Positions 14,201 through 24,908 of a stretch of DNA of 64,000 nt are shown in pieces. Both the position numbers and the translations under genes were made by a program. Source of the stretch: Argopecten irradians (Eukaryota > Mollusca > Bivalvia > Pectinida > Pectinidae). The notes under the pieces were generated by a model, which was not told the DNA's origin, ran no database searches, and saw only the letters and a program-made list of their open reading frames with translations. The stretch is taken from assembly GCF_041381155.1 (NCBI RefSeq), contig NC_091134.1, positions 35,779,540 through 35,843,539 of the forward strand, written 5' to 3'. Position 1 is the first letter of the stretch. Each line of letters opens with the position of its first letter.

Positions 14201-17200
14201 TCATGATAATAGAAATAGTTGGTTAGCAAGGCGATGCTGTAAAATATTTGAGTGCATAATTGATTTGGTTAGGACTGCTAAACATAGGTTTCTGCAATTA
14301 CATGACTTAAAAAAATCCTTTTTGTTATCCCCCGCCCAACGAAGTTGGCGGGGGATATACAAATGGGTTCCGTCCGTCCGTCCTTCCGTCCGTACGAATG
14401 GTTTCCGGAGCATAACTCTAAAACCAGTAGAGATATTTCCACGAAACTTCATACACACATTGGTCTTATGGTCTAGTAGTGCCTTTTGCTATTTTTAGGT
14501 TTTCATTTTTTGCATTTCTTCCGTAACCATGGAAAAATTGCTGAAAATATCATATTTTTGTACCAGGTTCGTTTCCGGAGCATAACTCTAAAACCAGAAG
14601 AGATATTTCCACGAAACTTCATAGACACATTGGTCTTTTGGTCTAGTAGTCTTTTTTGTTTAGTTTTCTTTTGCTTTTTCTGTAACCATGGAACATTGCT
14701 GAAAATCAATTTGTAGTGTTCGACTAAACATAAAAAGATGTCTGCGTTTTTTCTCTGACATGCTGAAATCAATTTTGTGCAGTTCGTTTCCGCAGCATAA
14801 CTGGAAAACCAGTTGAGATATATGCACGGAACTCCATAGGCACATTAGTCTTATGATCTAGTAGTGCCTTTTGCTATTTTAAGGTTTTCACTTTTTGTAC
14901 TTTTTTCTGTAACCATGGAAACATTGCTGAAAATGGCAGATTTTTGTGTAAGAATCGTTTCCGGAGCACAACTCTAAAACCAGCAGAGATATTTCCATGA
15001 AACTTCATAGACACATTGTTCTTATGGTCTAGTAGTGCCTTTTGCTATTTTTAGGTTTTCATTTTTTGCACTTTTTCTGTAACCATGGAAACATTGCTGA
15101 AAATATCATATTTTTGTGCCAGGTTCGTTTCCGCAGCATAACTGGAAAACCAGTTGAGATATATGCACGGAACTCCATAGGCACATTAGTCTTATGATCT
15201 AGTAGTGCCTTTTGCTATTTTAAGGTTTTCACTTTTTGTACTTTTTTCTGTAACCATGGAAACATTGCTGAAAATGGCAGATTTTTGTGTAAGAATCGTT
15301 TCCGGAGCACAACTCTAAAACCAGCAGAGATATTTCCATGAAACTTCATAGACACATTGTTCTTATAGTCTAGTAGTGCCTTTTGCTATTTTTAGGTTTT
15401 CATTTTTTGCACTTTTTCCGTTACCATGGAAACATTGCTGAAAATATCATGGTAAATGTTACTTTGCAAAACTCCACCCATCTTTGTGTATATAGTCTGA
15501 TATAAATGTCAAGGCTGTATACCTGATTCAACAATTGCAGCCCCGCTCTACTTGAATTATACTCCATCTTTCTTTAGCTCAACTTCCTTTTTCCTGGTTT
15601 TTTTCCCATACACATAAGTCTCCACAATCAAACTTACTTCAGCTTTGATATCTCCATTGGCGGGGGATCTGAATGACTATGTCCTTGTTTCCATTTGAGA
15701 ATTTATAAAAGGAAATTATATTGAAGTTTCAATTTTTGCTTGCAAAAGCTTAAAATTATCTGGAAAAATCTATGATTATAGCTTCAAAAGATATCAGATA
15801 TGTGATATGTTTAATACCCTATATGGAGGAGACAAACAGTATTTATAGTTTTTGATAAAAACTGTTCATAAGAACAGAAATTAAATTTAGAGTGAGGCTC
15901 AAAGAACACTAACAGGCTTCATTGATGGGTACAAAGGTGTCCATGCTTTGTCTCTAAAACCTTTTGTTAATATTAAGTAATAGGAAACTTTATTCTCCAT
16001 TTTTTCACAGAAAGACATAGATCAGGAATTGAAGAATGTAACAAAAACTTTCAGTCAGGTGAGGTCAGTATTGGACCATCATGAATCCAAACTGGTTTCT
16101 ATCCTGCAAAGCAGAAAAGAAGAATGGTGCATGTATTCCGACGAGGCACTTCAAAAAGGAAAAAGATGGCAAAGAATTGCAGAACAGTTGGAAAAACGAG
16201 TGTTTGCTTTTCTCAACTTAGAGCCTGGCTTAGAAACTTCCCAGGTAAGCTGTTTAATGATATATATGTACATTTGTATACTTCCACTTTTACCAGCTTT
16301 CAGAAATTTAAAACAATCTTAACTCACTCTCTGTATAAAGCTTAGTATATGGGTGACATTCAATATGAATAACATATTTTTTTAAATCTGAAGAACAGTG
16401 CTTTTGATTGCATTTTGAATGAATTTATCACTATGGTTGACTGTGGATTTTGGTGTCACTTTCTCTGTAGGCTTCAAAGGAAATCTTTGTAGGCCTGTGA
16501 TTGGTTAAGACTTTTTTTCCTGAGCTGCCTTGTGATCGGTTCAGACTCTTTTTCCTGAGCTGCAGTCAGTTTAAATATGAGATTAGTCCAGGGGTGGATA
16601 TAACGTCAGTTGTAGTAACCCCTGGAGTACCACTCTCCACCCACCTCGGATCCCCCTACTAATATAAAATCATGAATTGCCTGTCCACTTATCGGCCTAA
16701 CCACTCATCAATGTCAAATCATATTTCATTCAACATGCAAACTTGAGGATTTACAGTAATACACCCAATAAATCGTTTACAATATATTCTCTCATTCAGT
16801 AGAAGGTTAATAATAACATTTTTTTTTAGATTTCCGAACAGTGCAAACAATTGTAAGTATCATCTTTGTTTTTTCCCTGCATTGCTGAAATCACTGATTA
16901 TTTATGATAGTTGAAGTTGTCTACTGTTTTTTCCTACATAGAAGAAATATTGATGAAATTACTGATTATTTAGCATGAACGTTGGAGTTGTCTACATATA
17001 TATGCATCTTTGCTATTTACATGTACTCACAGGTTTCAATATCAGCATGTGATTTGGGCTGAATTACATTAGATAGCATATACAGATAAGTAAAGTATCC
17101 CCTGAAATTGCAATGGTACTGTCTCTCCTGAAAGATAATGAAACCCCTGTATACTGAGCAGCAGTGTCGTAAATTGTGAATACCTGGTGACAGCTATGTT

Positions 17201-20200
17201 TATTACTGTAAAGGGACAACTCAGTCTAAGAGTACATTAAAATTTGCACATATATCAGAAACAAACCAGTTGTAATGAAAATGAGATTAGTTGGTTTCAC
17301 TGTGATATGCCAGAAAAATTCAGTAATGAATATGTTCAGTCTCGCTTACTGTCCACCTTGCACATTGTAGTAGGACATCTTGTATGCAGAACTCTGACCC
17401 TTGCTAGTGGACCAGAGCAACTTTTGTCTAGAACTACTCATACCTCTCTTTCAGTTTTGTGTTTACCTCATTAGGTGCATGCCCTTATCTTAAAAACAAT
17501 TTCATCTACTCTCTTGTGGTTATGTACTGCATTATGCGATAGTGTTGCGTCTGGCGTCCGGCCGTCAACAATCGACTTCATCTCCATAACCGCTGGTTGG
17601 AATTTACCAAAATTTGACTGGTAGCATCCTTATGCGGTACTGACTGAAATTTGTACAAATGGTCGGGCTGCAACCGCCTTTGCTGGTCTTATATGATGAT
17701 CAGTGATTCGTGGGAGGGGGGAGATCTAAATCTCATTGAAAAGATGCCTGTATCTCAGTAACCTTATTTTTTTAATATATCTGTTATTGGAAAAATTTAA
17801 AAAAAATACTATACTAGGCTTTACCTATTACAATTACCGGTAGTTTAAAGATGATCCACCGCTGACAAATGGTATTTATTCTCTATCAAAAACTGGTACA
17901 GACGATGAACTATATTTCTTCAGTTACAAAAGTTACTTACTTTATAACATTACCACAATTGATATGTTTGAGCTTCATATTTTAATTCAAGATAAAAATA
18001 TTGAAAATAATTAATTGCATTCTGATAAAATTCTGTGGCAATATGTGTTATTTAGACATATATATACACGATTAAACATCAGTTATTGTTCAAATGATGG
18101 TATCAATTTTGCTGTGTCGGAAGTGGAGCATCTTTAATTTAATTCCATTTTATATAAATTATGAAATAATGTGTTACAGACAAGAAGATTCTGAAGCAGC
18201 AGAACAGGACTTTGGTGAATATGAATCGTTTTCATGTAACCCTGAATTCATGTGCAAATGGAAGATCTTACTTGTAAAACACATGGATAATCTATTAGAA
18301 GTGTCTAACAGCTTGGAGATGATGTCAAATAGCCTAGATAAACTTAAAATCACAAGTGTACTAGATGGTAAGTTAATTTTTATTAACCCAACATCAGATG
18401 ATTTATCAATATTCTTTCCATCCCCAAATAATTCTTGATACCTTTTCCTATAGAAAAATAAACGATCCCTTCTCAATTTTACATGGATGTTCCGCTTCCT
18501 CCCTAATTGTGTATATTTGTGTCAGATGGTCATCTTAAAATTTGGTAACTGAAAATGTTTATTGCTATTTTTTAAATAGTACCTACTCCAAGGATCTTTC
18601 TTAAATGTCATTTGTAGGCGACCCTTGATGACTAGTTGTCCAAAAACCTGGTACATGTTGCATTTTGGGAGCGATCAGAAATATTCAGCATATTTGTTTA
18701 TTTTCTACACTGTTAAACATAATGATTAAAATCCATCATCAGAAAGGACGAGGGACTTATCAGAGGTAGATTTCTTTTGTTAGAAAGTGCAGGAAAAATT
18801 TCTCCATAAAAACCATAGAACCTAAACTTGCTGTCTTTCTTATTATTGGCACATTGCACTTTGGATACAGGTAATATCTGTTTATATACACTTGCAGTAA
18901 ACTATTTTCACAAGTTATTAACCTCTGTATTGGCATGTAGGGGAATTTTTGGTTTGTGAAGAAGTCTTGTTTAATGGTTTAAATGTGGCATATATCAGCA
19001 TTATTTACTTTTATGAGCATTTAGCATTTACCAGATTACAATGGAAAACCTTTGTTGATGAAAATGAAATCTTTTGTTGCAGAGAGGGAAGAAAAGGAAA
19101 AAGAGGAGATGGAGAGAAAGGAGGAAAAACGACATGCTTACGAGGTGAGACTAGCGAAACTGGATGAGAAGGAAAACAAGCGTAAAGCCAGGGAACACGA
19201 AATTGAGGAGGAGATGAAAAGACAGGAGGAGGAAAGATCTTCTCAGAGGTAAGGGGGCTGCTGTTAGGCAGTCTGATGCTATAGCCAGTCATGTAGTCGG
19301 GAATTGATGATAGAGAGGTTAAGCAACCTTACATGTACGTGTACGTGTTGACAGGGAAACCTGAATTTAGCGTGTATGACGTCATCATTTTATGTTGCCT
19401 CGTATCTACTACACATAGCCATAACTTGTAGCGCGGTGATTACACGTACATACAAACGTGTACTGTTTGAATGCCTATATATTTAAATGAATTTTATAGT
19501 CGTTTCTTTTTTGAAGGATTTATGCTGTATTACAGTGTGTAATTGCTTTTGAATGAAGGCACAAAACATTAGATTAACAGCCCTAGCTAACATAAATCCA
19601 TACAAGTACACGTCATAAAAAGTTGTTTTCCTGAGGTTAGGCGATAACGTCAACATGTACGTCTACGTGTATTCTACACGTACATGTACATATTAGGTTG
19701 CTTAAACTCTCTAATAACGTATCAGTAGGCAGTCGTCCAGTAAGAAAGTTTATGGTAAAAAAATGTTCTGTATACCAATTATTGAGTTGGGATCAGCTTT
19801 ATCATCAGGTTTTATGTTTCCTTTGATCTTATTGGTGTCTTGATGATTTTGAATCAGTCAAAAATGACATACATAGAATATATTACATGAATAATATTGG
19901 TCACTGTCTAGAAACTTTTATTGTTTTCCTGGTTGCTATGAGACTACGACTATAAAAAAATTGATTATGCCATTATCGCTCCCTCGGCTAACTTCGAATA
20001 TTTCTCTCCAAAATATGATATCTTCAAACTTCACACCATGAAAAGGTATACACACAAATATTTCATGTTATACAGTAATTGGCCAATAATCCAATATAAA
20101 TCCTATCTCAAGTTATAGAAAGTTCGGTTATCACAGAGGCAAACAGATGATGAATAGAGTCGTACAATAAGATTAGATTGTATTGTTTGTGGCAGCTTCA

Positions 20201-21509
20201 GAAAAGATGAAAGACCAGCCTGGAGACTAGGAGGATCCTGTGGAGGAGTGGGGTGGCAAGAAAGGGAGAAACAAAAGATGGAGAGCTGGGAAAAGGAATC
20301 AAGCCCTGTTAAACAGTATGTTACATAATTACCTAGTCACATTCTGGAGTAAAAAAAATAAGATAACATACATTTTGGATTACACTGAAAATGGGAAAGG
20401 CTTTAGTTAAAGTTATGTTAAGAAATGCTTATTGTATTCAATTTTTGGTGTTTTTTTATTTTGCTGTTTTGATCACTCTGGTTACCGTTTGTATACATAG
20501 TGTGTTCTAAATATTATTTCTCCTGATTTATGGCCTAAGCAATGAGGAAAATGTTATTAATGATATAGACTAAACCTCTTTCTGATTGTCTCTGCCTCAC
20601 AGAGCTGAGGATGAAACTTGGCGAGGGGAAAGGGCAGAGAGGCCTTGGAAAGGAAGTCATGGTGGTGACGTGCTTGGTGAAGGGGCCAGATCGGGTTCCA
20701 GTGGAGGGGGCTTAAAAGAAGGAGATTCTGAAGGTGGCCGATGGGGTTCTGGTGGAGGCAAGTTCGATGGTGGTTATAGCTGTTGGTCTCGAGGAGGAGA
20801 CTCTGAGGGTGGCAGAAGAGGTGCAGGTGATTCAAAGAGCAGAGGGGGCTCAAGAGGGGGAGATTCCGAATCCATACCTAAACACAAACCAGCAGTAAGC
20901 TGTCCTGACAAAAAGACACAGCAAAAAATTATCAAGAAGATGTTGCGAAAGCCACTGGAGGAAAAGTCAGAGGTCTTCATAGTTTCAAAAATCTGGATAA
21001 CAAAATGGAAGGCATTTTTAAGTCGAAAGGAAGGAGATGGAATTCACCCTGGTCCGGTGAATAATGCCTCCATTATGGGAACTGAGGATAAATTAAACGA
21101 TAACTTGTTAGAAGAAGAGGATTTTGTGTCCATTGATGAACCTTACTGGACACAGATTGTTGAGTGGTTTGGTTTGATGAACGGACAAAAGCCGATCAAG
21201 CGTAAGGTCATCTCTCAAGGACTGCTCTCAAAATCTTTAACTATCGAGATCTATCCTATGGAGGTTGTGCTGAATTGCAGAAACAGAAGAGAATCTCGGT
21301 GCTATAGTCAGTCGGAAACACTTCAATTTCTGAAGAATGAGTTCCGCAAAATTTTCAAGATTCCAGTCAGGAAAGATTTGCAGTTGAAAATCAATGTAGG
21401 AAGTTCCAGTAAATGTTCATGGATGGATATCTCAAACCAGGCAGACGACACCTGCCTAAAGGATGCTGGGATATCACAAGGCACCGAAATCCTCTGTCCA
21501 TGCTGGTGA
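8287..21509 (+). CDS. TRIM-like RING/B-box protein with C-terminal DUSP and ubiquitin-like domains
   Basis: Predicted E3 ubiquitin ligase fused to a deubiquitinase adaptor module. Eight coding exons: 8287-8730, 9105-9203, 16011-16244, 16830-16852 (23-nt microexon), 18180-18367, 19083-19248, 20202-20315, 20603-21509; 2175 nt, 724 residues, every junction in phase. RING at residues 15-56 (C15, C18, C30, H32, C35, C38, C53, C56); B-box 2 near 103-135; coiled coil near 150-330; a very charged Glu/Lys/Arg helix from exon 6; a Gly-Asp-Ser-Glu-Gly/Arg-rich stretch near 430-515; a DUSP domain near 545-632 (FIVSKIWITKWKAFL, HPGP, WFGL, PIKRKVI); and a ubiquitin-like domain near 633-724 (TLQFLKNEFRKIFKIP, CLKDAGISQGTEIL) as in USP4/USP15. 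No Cys/His protease domain follows; TGA closes the frame at 21507. No SPRY or NHL domain. ATG at 8287 was chosen because it precedes the RING and a good acceptor lies at 8271, suggesting a 5' UTR intron; a later in-frame ATG is at 8299. A possible poly(A) signal is AATAAA at 22050. Single-gene status is inferred from phase and from the paralogue at 33.6-39.4 kb. Confidence 0.82.
9640..10010. repeat. Unclassified interspersed-like sequence in the first long intron
   Basis: Less AT-rich than its surroundings and without an open frame; it contains two similar stretches, AGAATACACAGAGTG.. and AGAATACACAGCTCC.., near 9910 and 9950. No coding exon is seen between 9204 and 10435. I infer an old repeat; no second copy was found in the window. 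Confidence 0.25.
10438..10725. repeat. Dispersed repeat, copy A (second copy near 36.1 kb)
   Basis: Shares ordered blocks with 36084-36280: CAGTCCCACTATGTAA, ATGGCTGTTCAAATG, GATTAATT, ATGCAAAATCCC and TTGTCCAGTTGGCATTCAT. The blocks are collinear but the copies are diverged and differ in spacing. No coding potential. Confidence 0.6.
10930..11330. repeat. Left arm of a 400-bp inverted repeat flanking a DIRS-like element
   Basis: The reverse complement of this arm matches 13750-14155 almost throughout, for example GGACCGGTATGATGTCTAG, GATAGAGAACCAGA, GGAAATTTTCAGCTTTT and ATGACATAATTTTCATCAC. By eye the arms are roughly 85 percent identical. Long inverted terminal repeats around a reverse-transcriptase/tyrosine-recombinase core are what DIRS1-type elements carry. 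Confidence 0.75.
11866..13705 (+). pseudogene. Decayed DIRS-type retrotransposon: RT end, RNase H and tyrosine recombinase
   Basis: Broken frames on the plus strand spell, in order, the end of a DIRS-type reverse transcriptase (VFTKLLQVG.., SRGINIHIYF, REKSEVPRYLTFI, GRLHIRPLQMFL), an RNase H segment (WGAYLDGNYQSGEWS-like, INVLEMRAVLLALEAFQ, AMDNSTVVAYLERQG) and a tyrosine recombinase with SAM-like N-terminus (SSPAVYQSWKIFCDWCIDRK) and catalytic part (FLLALAKARRNDIHLFTLR, DRLFCPCRALRVYLDKT). Many stops and frame changes separate the parts, and the gag-like and upstream RT regions are missing. The element sits in intron 2 of the TRIM-DUSP gene in the same orientation and is bounded by long inverted arms. 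It is a relic with no working protein. Confidence 0.82.
13750..14155. repeat. Right arm of the 400-bp inverted repeat flanking the DIRS-like element
   Basis: Inverted partner of 10930-11330, beginning at TTGTGATGAAAATTATGTCA and ending near CCTCCCCCACTATATC. The retrotransposon core lies between the arms with only short unmatched stretches (about 540 bases on the left and 45 on the right). Confidence 0.75.
14328..15672. repeat. Alternating tandem array (six units of about 170-215 bp) inside a GGCGGGGGAT-bounded element
   Basis: Six related units begin with GTTTCCG(G/C)AGCA at 14401, 14571, 14786, 14957, 15127 and 15298. Units alternate between two types, GGAGCATAACTCTAAAACC and GCAGCATAACTGGAAAACC, and 14786-15126 with 15127-15466 form a nearly identical dimer repeat of 341 bases. 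The left end carries a GC-rich palindrome (CCGCCCAACGAAGTTGGCGG) with GGCGGGGGATATAC and a TCCGTCCG run; the right end repeats GGCGGGGGAT at 15659. Several in-unit frames look open only because the units are copies. No protein is supported. Confidence 0.8.
16440..16660. repeat. Partial copy of the CCAGGGGTTACT foldback family
   Basis: Contains TCCAGGGGTGGATATAACGTCAGT and TAACCCCTGGAGTA, the same blocks that end the foldback copies near 56.6 and 60.2 kb, preceded by two imperfect copies of GATTGGTT..TTTTCCTGAGCTGC. Only the arm belonging to one end is present. Confidence 0.6.
17530..17720. repeat. Interspersed repeat fragment
   Basis: A local rise in GC content with GTCTGGCGTCCGGCCGTCAA, CGACTTCATCTCC and TTTGACTGGTAGCATCC, a style of text I associate with bivalve interspersed repeats. 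It lies in the 16852-18180 intron. No second copy was seen in this window, so assignment is tentative. Confidence 0.3.
17830..18130. repeat. Dispersed repeat D, copy 1
   Basis: Shares collinear blocks with 22140-22785: CGCTGACA.ATGGTATT, CTCTATCAAAAAC, AGTTACTT, AAGATAAAAATATT, AAAATAATTAATTGC, CTGTGGCAATAT, ATTATTGTTCAAATGATG and GTGGAGCATCTTTAA. Copy 2 contains an insertion of another element between these blocks; this copy does not. Confidence 0.65.
19313..19711. mobile_element. MITE with TA target duplication in a TRIM-DUSP intron
   Basis: Ends GAGAGGTTAAGCAACCT and AGGTTGCTTAAACTCTC are inverted copies with one mismatch; TA flanks both ends (19311-19312 and 19712-19713). The subterminal parts are rich in ACGTGTACGTG / CACGTACATGTACA on both sides. 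About 399 bases, non-coding. TA duplication fits Tc1/mariner-type mobilisation. Confidence 0.65.
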
Positions 21510-22130
21510 TTTTGTATGAATGAAAAATGAAATTCTTTTACTGTGTTGAAAAAGATGGTGTGACATTGAAATTACAACCCTCAGGTAAATTCACCGACGT
21601 CCAAACCTTTTTCAAGCCCCGGGTTGGACGTTCATGAATTACCCCTCGGGTTTTGAGTTTACTGTCTAGGTAGAGAGTGTCTATGTACATGTATAGTTTA
21701 CCATTGATGCGAGTATAATGTATGCATGTTGCAATTGATTACAGTATCTGTAACATAATTGTAACAAAGGGGCTCCTATTGATACACCTAAATATATAAA
21801 AAGCTATATGAATATATTAAAATTATGTAAAAACCTCTACAATCAAATGCAAATATACAGAACTGTTAGTGAATTATCTTCAAAATTAGTATGATTTTGA
21901 AATTTCTCAAGATGGGCATTATGAGAGTGTTCAAGTGTAAAATAATTTTATTTTGAAACGACTGTAAGATAATGATACCAAATCAGCATCAGCATATTTG
22001 TTGTTTTTTGGGGTTTTTTTTCGTTAAAATTGATTTGTTTTTGTTTCACAATAAATGTTAATCCATTTACAGTTTTTTCATTGATTATTCCAAATGTTTT
22101 AGATATACCTGGTAGATACACCCAGATAGT
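21510..22130. other. 3' flank of the TRIM-DUSP gene
   Basis: Downstream of the TGA at 21507 the text is AT-rich and non-coding, with a hairpin-prone GAATTACCCCTCGGG stretch and a possible poly(A) signal AATAAA at 22050-22055. I see no further gene here. Confidence 0.4.
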
Positions 22131-22134
22131 TCAA

Positions 22135-22785
22135 TTGCTATTGAGACATAGACTGCTCCATGATGCTCCATCGCTGACATATGGTATTTTTTCTCTATCA
22201 AAAACAGGAACAGACAGTAATTTTCTTCAGTTATAAAAGTTACTTTACACCATTTCCACCATTGAGAAGTTCATCTTCTCATTGTACTTCAAGATAAAAA
22301 TATTAAAAATAATTAATTGCGTCCCGAAAAAAACCTGTGGCAATATTTCCTACCGTATGAGGTTCTGATTGTGCATGCACCAAAAGCAAAGTAAATGATC
22401 TAATTAGTTTTTTGTGTCAAAATACATACAGGGTGTTTCAGAAAACATGTCTCGACTTTAAACTGTTATAACTTCTTCATGAAACATCATAATTGCAAGA
22501 ATTTAGACATTGGGGAAAATAAGCCATTTGTTGGAATGCAATATAAACATGGAATGCAATATAAACATCATGTGATAAAATACACCTTTAGATACACAAC
22601 AATCAAACTCTATAGATCTCCATGTTTAAATTGTGTAAAATTTATATCTGGACCTTTCTGTGTTTGTGCTTTATCAATCAATAAATTTGGAACATGTTTT
22701 CTGAAACACCCTATATAACACCAATTATTGTTCAAATGATGAGTATCGTTTATGCTATGTCGTGGTGGAGCATCTTTAAGTGGAC
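22135..22785. repeat. Dispersed repeat D, copy 2, interrupted by a mariner-like MITE
   Basis: Collinear with 17830-18130 but split: the left part ends around 22390 and the right part resumes at ATTATTGTTCAAATGATG near 22724, after the inserted element at 22429-22713. This gives a relative age order: repeat D first, MITE second. Confidence 0.65.
22429..22713. mobile_element. Mariner-like MITE nested in repeat D
   Basis: The terminal sequence GGGTGTTTCAGAAAACATGT is repeated exactly in inverted form at the right end, and TA lies at 22427-22428 and 22714-22715. The CAGGGTG start and TA duplication are typical of mariner/Tc1 ends. About 285 bases, no transposase frame. Confidence 0.75.
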
Positions 22786-23016
22786 AACATCTGCTATTAA
22801 CTACAACATAATTATCACTCAGAAAACATACATTTTGACAGATTGTAAATCCTGTTTCAGATAAAACTACATTTATAATGTATTTAACCACCATCAGAAG
22901 TCACAATATTGCTTACATATTCTCAGTAAATATCAAGTTTGTTCAAGGATGTGTTCTATAGTTTGATTATCAAAACTGTTAGTCAGTGATAAATTTGTTG
23001 TATTTTAGATATTAAG

Positions 23017-23324
23017 CACAGGGGGCCAACTCAATGAAAATGGATGTTGTCATACATTTTTTTTTGTATTTGAAGGATGGACTGATGAGTATATATGACA
23101 GTCATGTGATTTTGTTAAAAAAATACGAGATTTGAAAAATTATTAAAAAAATCTTGATATTTACTATAAAACTATAGTAAATATCCCGATTTTTTTAATA
23201 ATTTTTCAAATCTCGTATTTTTTGAAAAAAAATCACATGATTGTCATATATACTCATCAGTCCATCCTCCAAATACAAAAAAAATGTATGACAACATCCA
23301 TTTTCATTGAGTTGGCCCCCTGTG
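23017..23324. mobile_element. Full-length foldback hAT-like MITE with 8-bp target duplication
   Basis: Nearly the whole element is one inverted repeat: arms of about 150 bases run from CACAGGGGGCCAACTCA to the matching TGAGTTGGCCCCCTGTG. Flanking ATATTAAG occurs at 23009-23016 and 23325-23332, an exact 8-base duplication. CA(G)GGG ends with 8-base duplications point to hAT. The transcript would form a long hairpin. Confidence 0.85.
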
Positions 23325-23799
23325 ATATTAAGTACATCTCTGATTCAACTTTAATGACTTTTTTCTTATTTTGCAGCTATAGTTGCTATGGTAACCATCC
23401 AAAGTATGCATAAATTACAACAATATGGTAATTTTGACAATTTTGGCCATATTTTGCTAAGTTTTTATCCGAAACTATATAGCACATCATTGAACAAACT
23501 TAATATTTACCGAGAATAAGTAAGCACTTCCAATACATTTTTAAGAGAAATATGAAGTTTATTCAAGGATGTGTCACGCCAAAAATACCGAGGCCTTTTA
23601 CCACGGCGCCACATTTACGTCCCCCAAAAAGGACGTTTCGACAAAATCACTGTATCACAATGGATGCTAGTTTCTGTAACTCTTTAAAATCTTCTTGCAG
23701 TTTTTGGAAGACTTATAACAAATACTCAAGGTCTGTCCTATCATGATGCTTCACACGTACATCTACTATTTGTTTAGTAATGTCGACAAAGATTATAAA

Positions 23800-23945
23800 A
23801 CTCCTTCATATGTGAATACGAACGATAGGGATATTCTACCATTGGGTTTTACGATATTTTGTGAGGGTAGAATATCCCTATACTTTAAGTCCATATAGGA
23901 AAGAGTATTTTTCTCTCATACCTCAATGTCTAATTACTGTTTTAC
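23800..23945. repeat. GGATATTCTACC repeat, copy 1
   Basis: Contains GATAGGGATATTCTACCAT and, 20-odd bases later, the inverted GGGTAGAATATCCCTAT, then TTTTCTCTCATACCTC. The same block order occurs at 27245-27410. It is a small imperfect palindrome and probably a MITE end. Confidence 0.5.
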
Positions 23946-24176
23946 AATTATAAAACCCGCCATTTTGAGACTGAGGTTTGAAGAAACGATAGTGGCTTGG
24001 TATGGCTTGAAGAGTAGACAAAAGCCGATCGAATGGCACTTGTCTATCTCATGGGATGTAATGTGATGAAACGTAGGAGCAGAAGGTACTATGGTAGAGC
24101 AAGATGTTAAAAGTTAACTTCAATTCTATACGGGAAGATTCCAGATGGGAAAGATCTACAATTGAAATGCAAGGTA

Positions 24177-24283
24177 CACGGGGACCTGGCACGAATTGTT
24201 TAACCAACAATATACATAATCACATAGTACGAAATATCTATAATGTGTACTGTCAGTTAAAAATTTCGTGCCAGGTCCCTGTG
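24177..24283. mobile_element. Small hAT-like MITE (107 bp)
   Basis: Ends CACGGGGACCTGGCACGAA and TTCGTGCCAGGTCCCTGTG are inverted copies with one mismatch over 19 bases. The flanks GCAAGGTA (24169-24176) and TCAAGGTA (24284-24291) agree in seven of eight positions, as expected for a hAT target duplication. Confidence 0.7.
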
Positions 24284-24908
24284 TCAAGGTATATGCGGTT
24301 CCAGAAATACATTATTAAACCATATTATAAGTTTCTATAAACTTATTGATTTTGGCAGCAAAAAATCTTGTTATTTTCTATAGATCTAATACATGTAATA
24401 GAAATGGAAATGAAGTTAGTTTTATGGGAAAAAATATATATATTACGCATTTGCTTTTAAAATAGTTAAGTATAATTAAAACGTTTATCAAAATATCAAC
24501 AAAACCAATATAACAGTAAAACCAATATAAGAATCAATCACAGTGCTGTTGAGATTATGTATGCAATACTAATACAGATGAACTATTAATTTCCTTAATA
24601 TAGATGAAATAAGTATTTCCTTATCAATACAGATATATATTTATTTAGTATATAGAAATTCTCACAACAATATTGATTTACATTTATATACATGTAATAA
24701 AGTAAAATTTCCTTAAGGGCCCACTAAGTTTCTAAAACAATACATTAAAAGTTTTAGTTTCTTAAAAACAGTAATTTAACATCAGAACATTTATATCATG
24801 GACCAAGGTGTTATAAAAATAAACAAATACAAGCTTCCCTGTACAACAGTGGAAATTTAGTTTGCTCTTTGACATCATACCCTAACTCTCAATAAATTTA
24901 AATATATG

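Noticed and set aside
14265-14845. Several short frames on both strands in the 14.3-15.6 kb array
   Set aside because: They recur because the units are repeated and change with unit type; no protein family seen.
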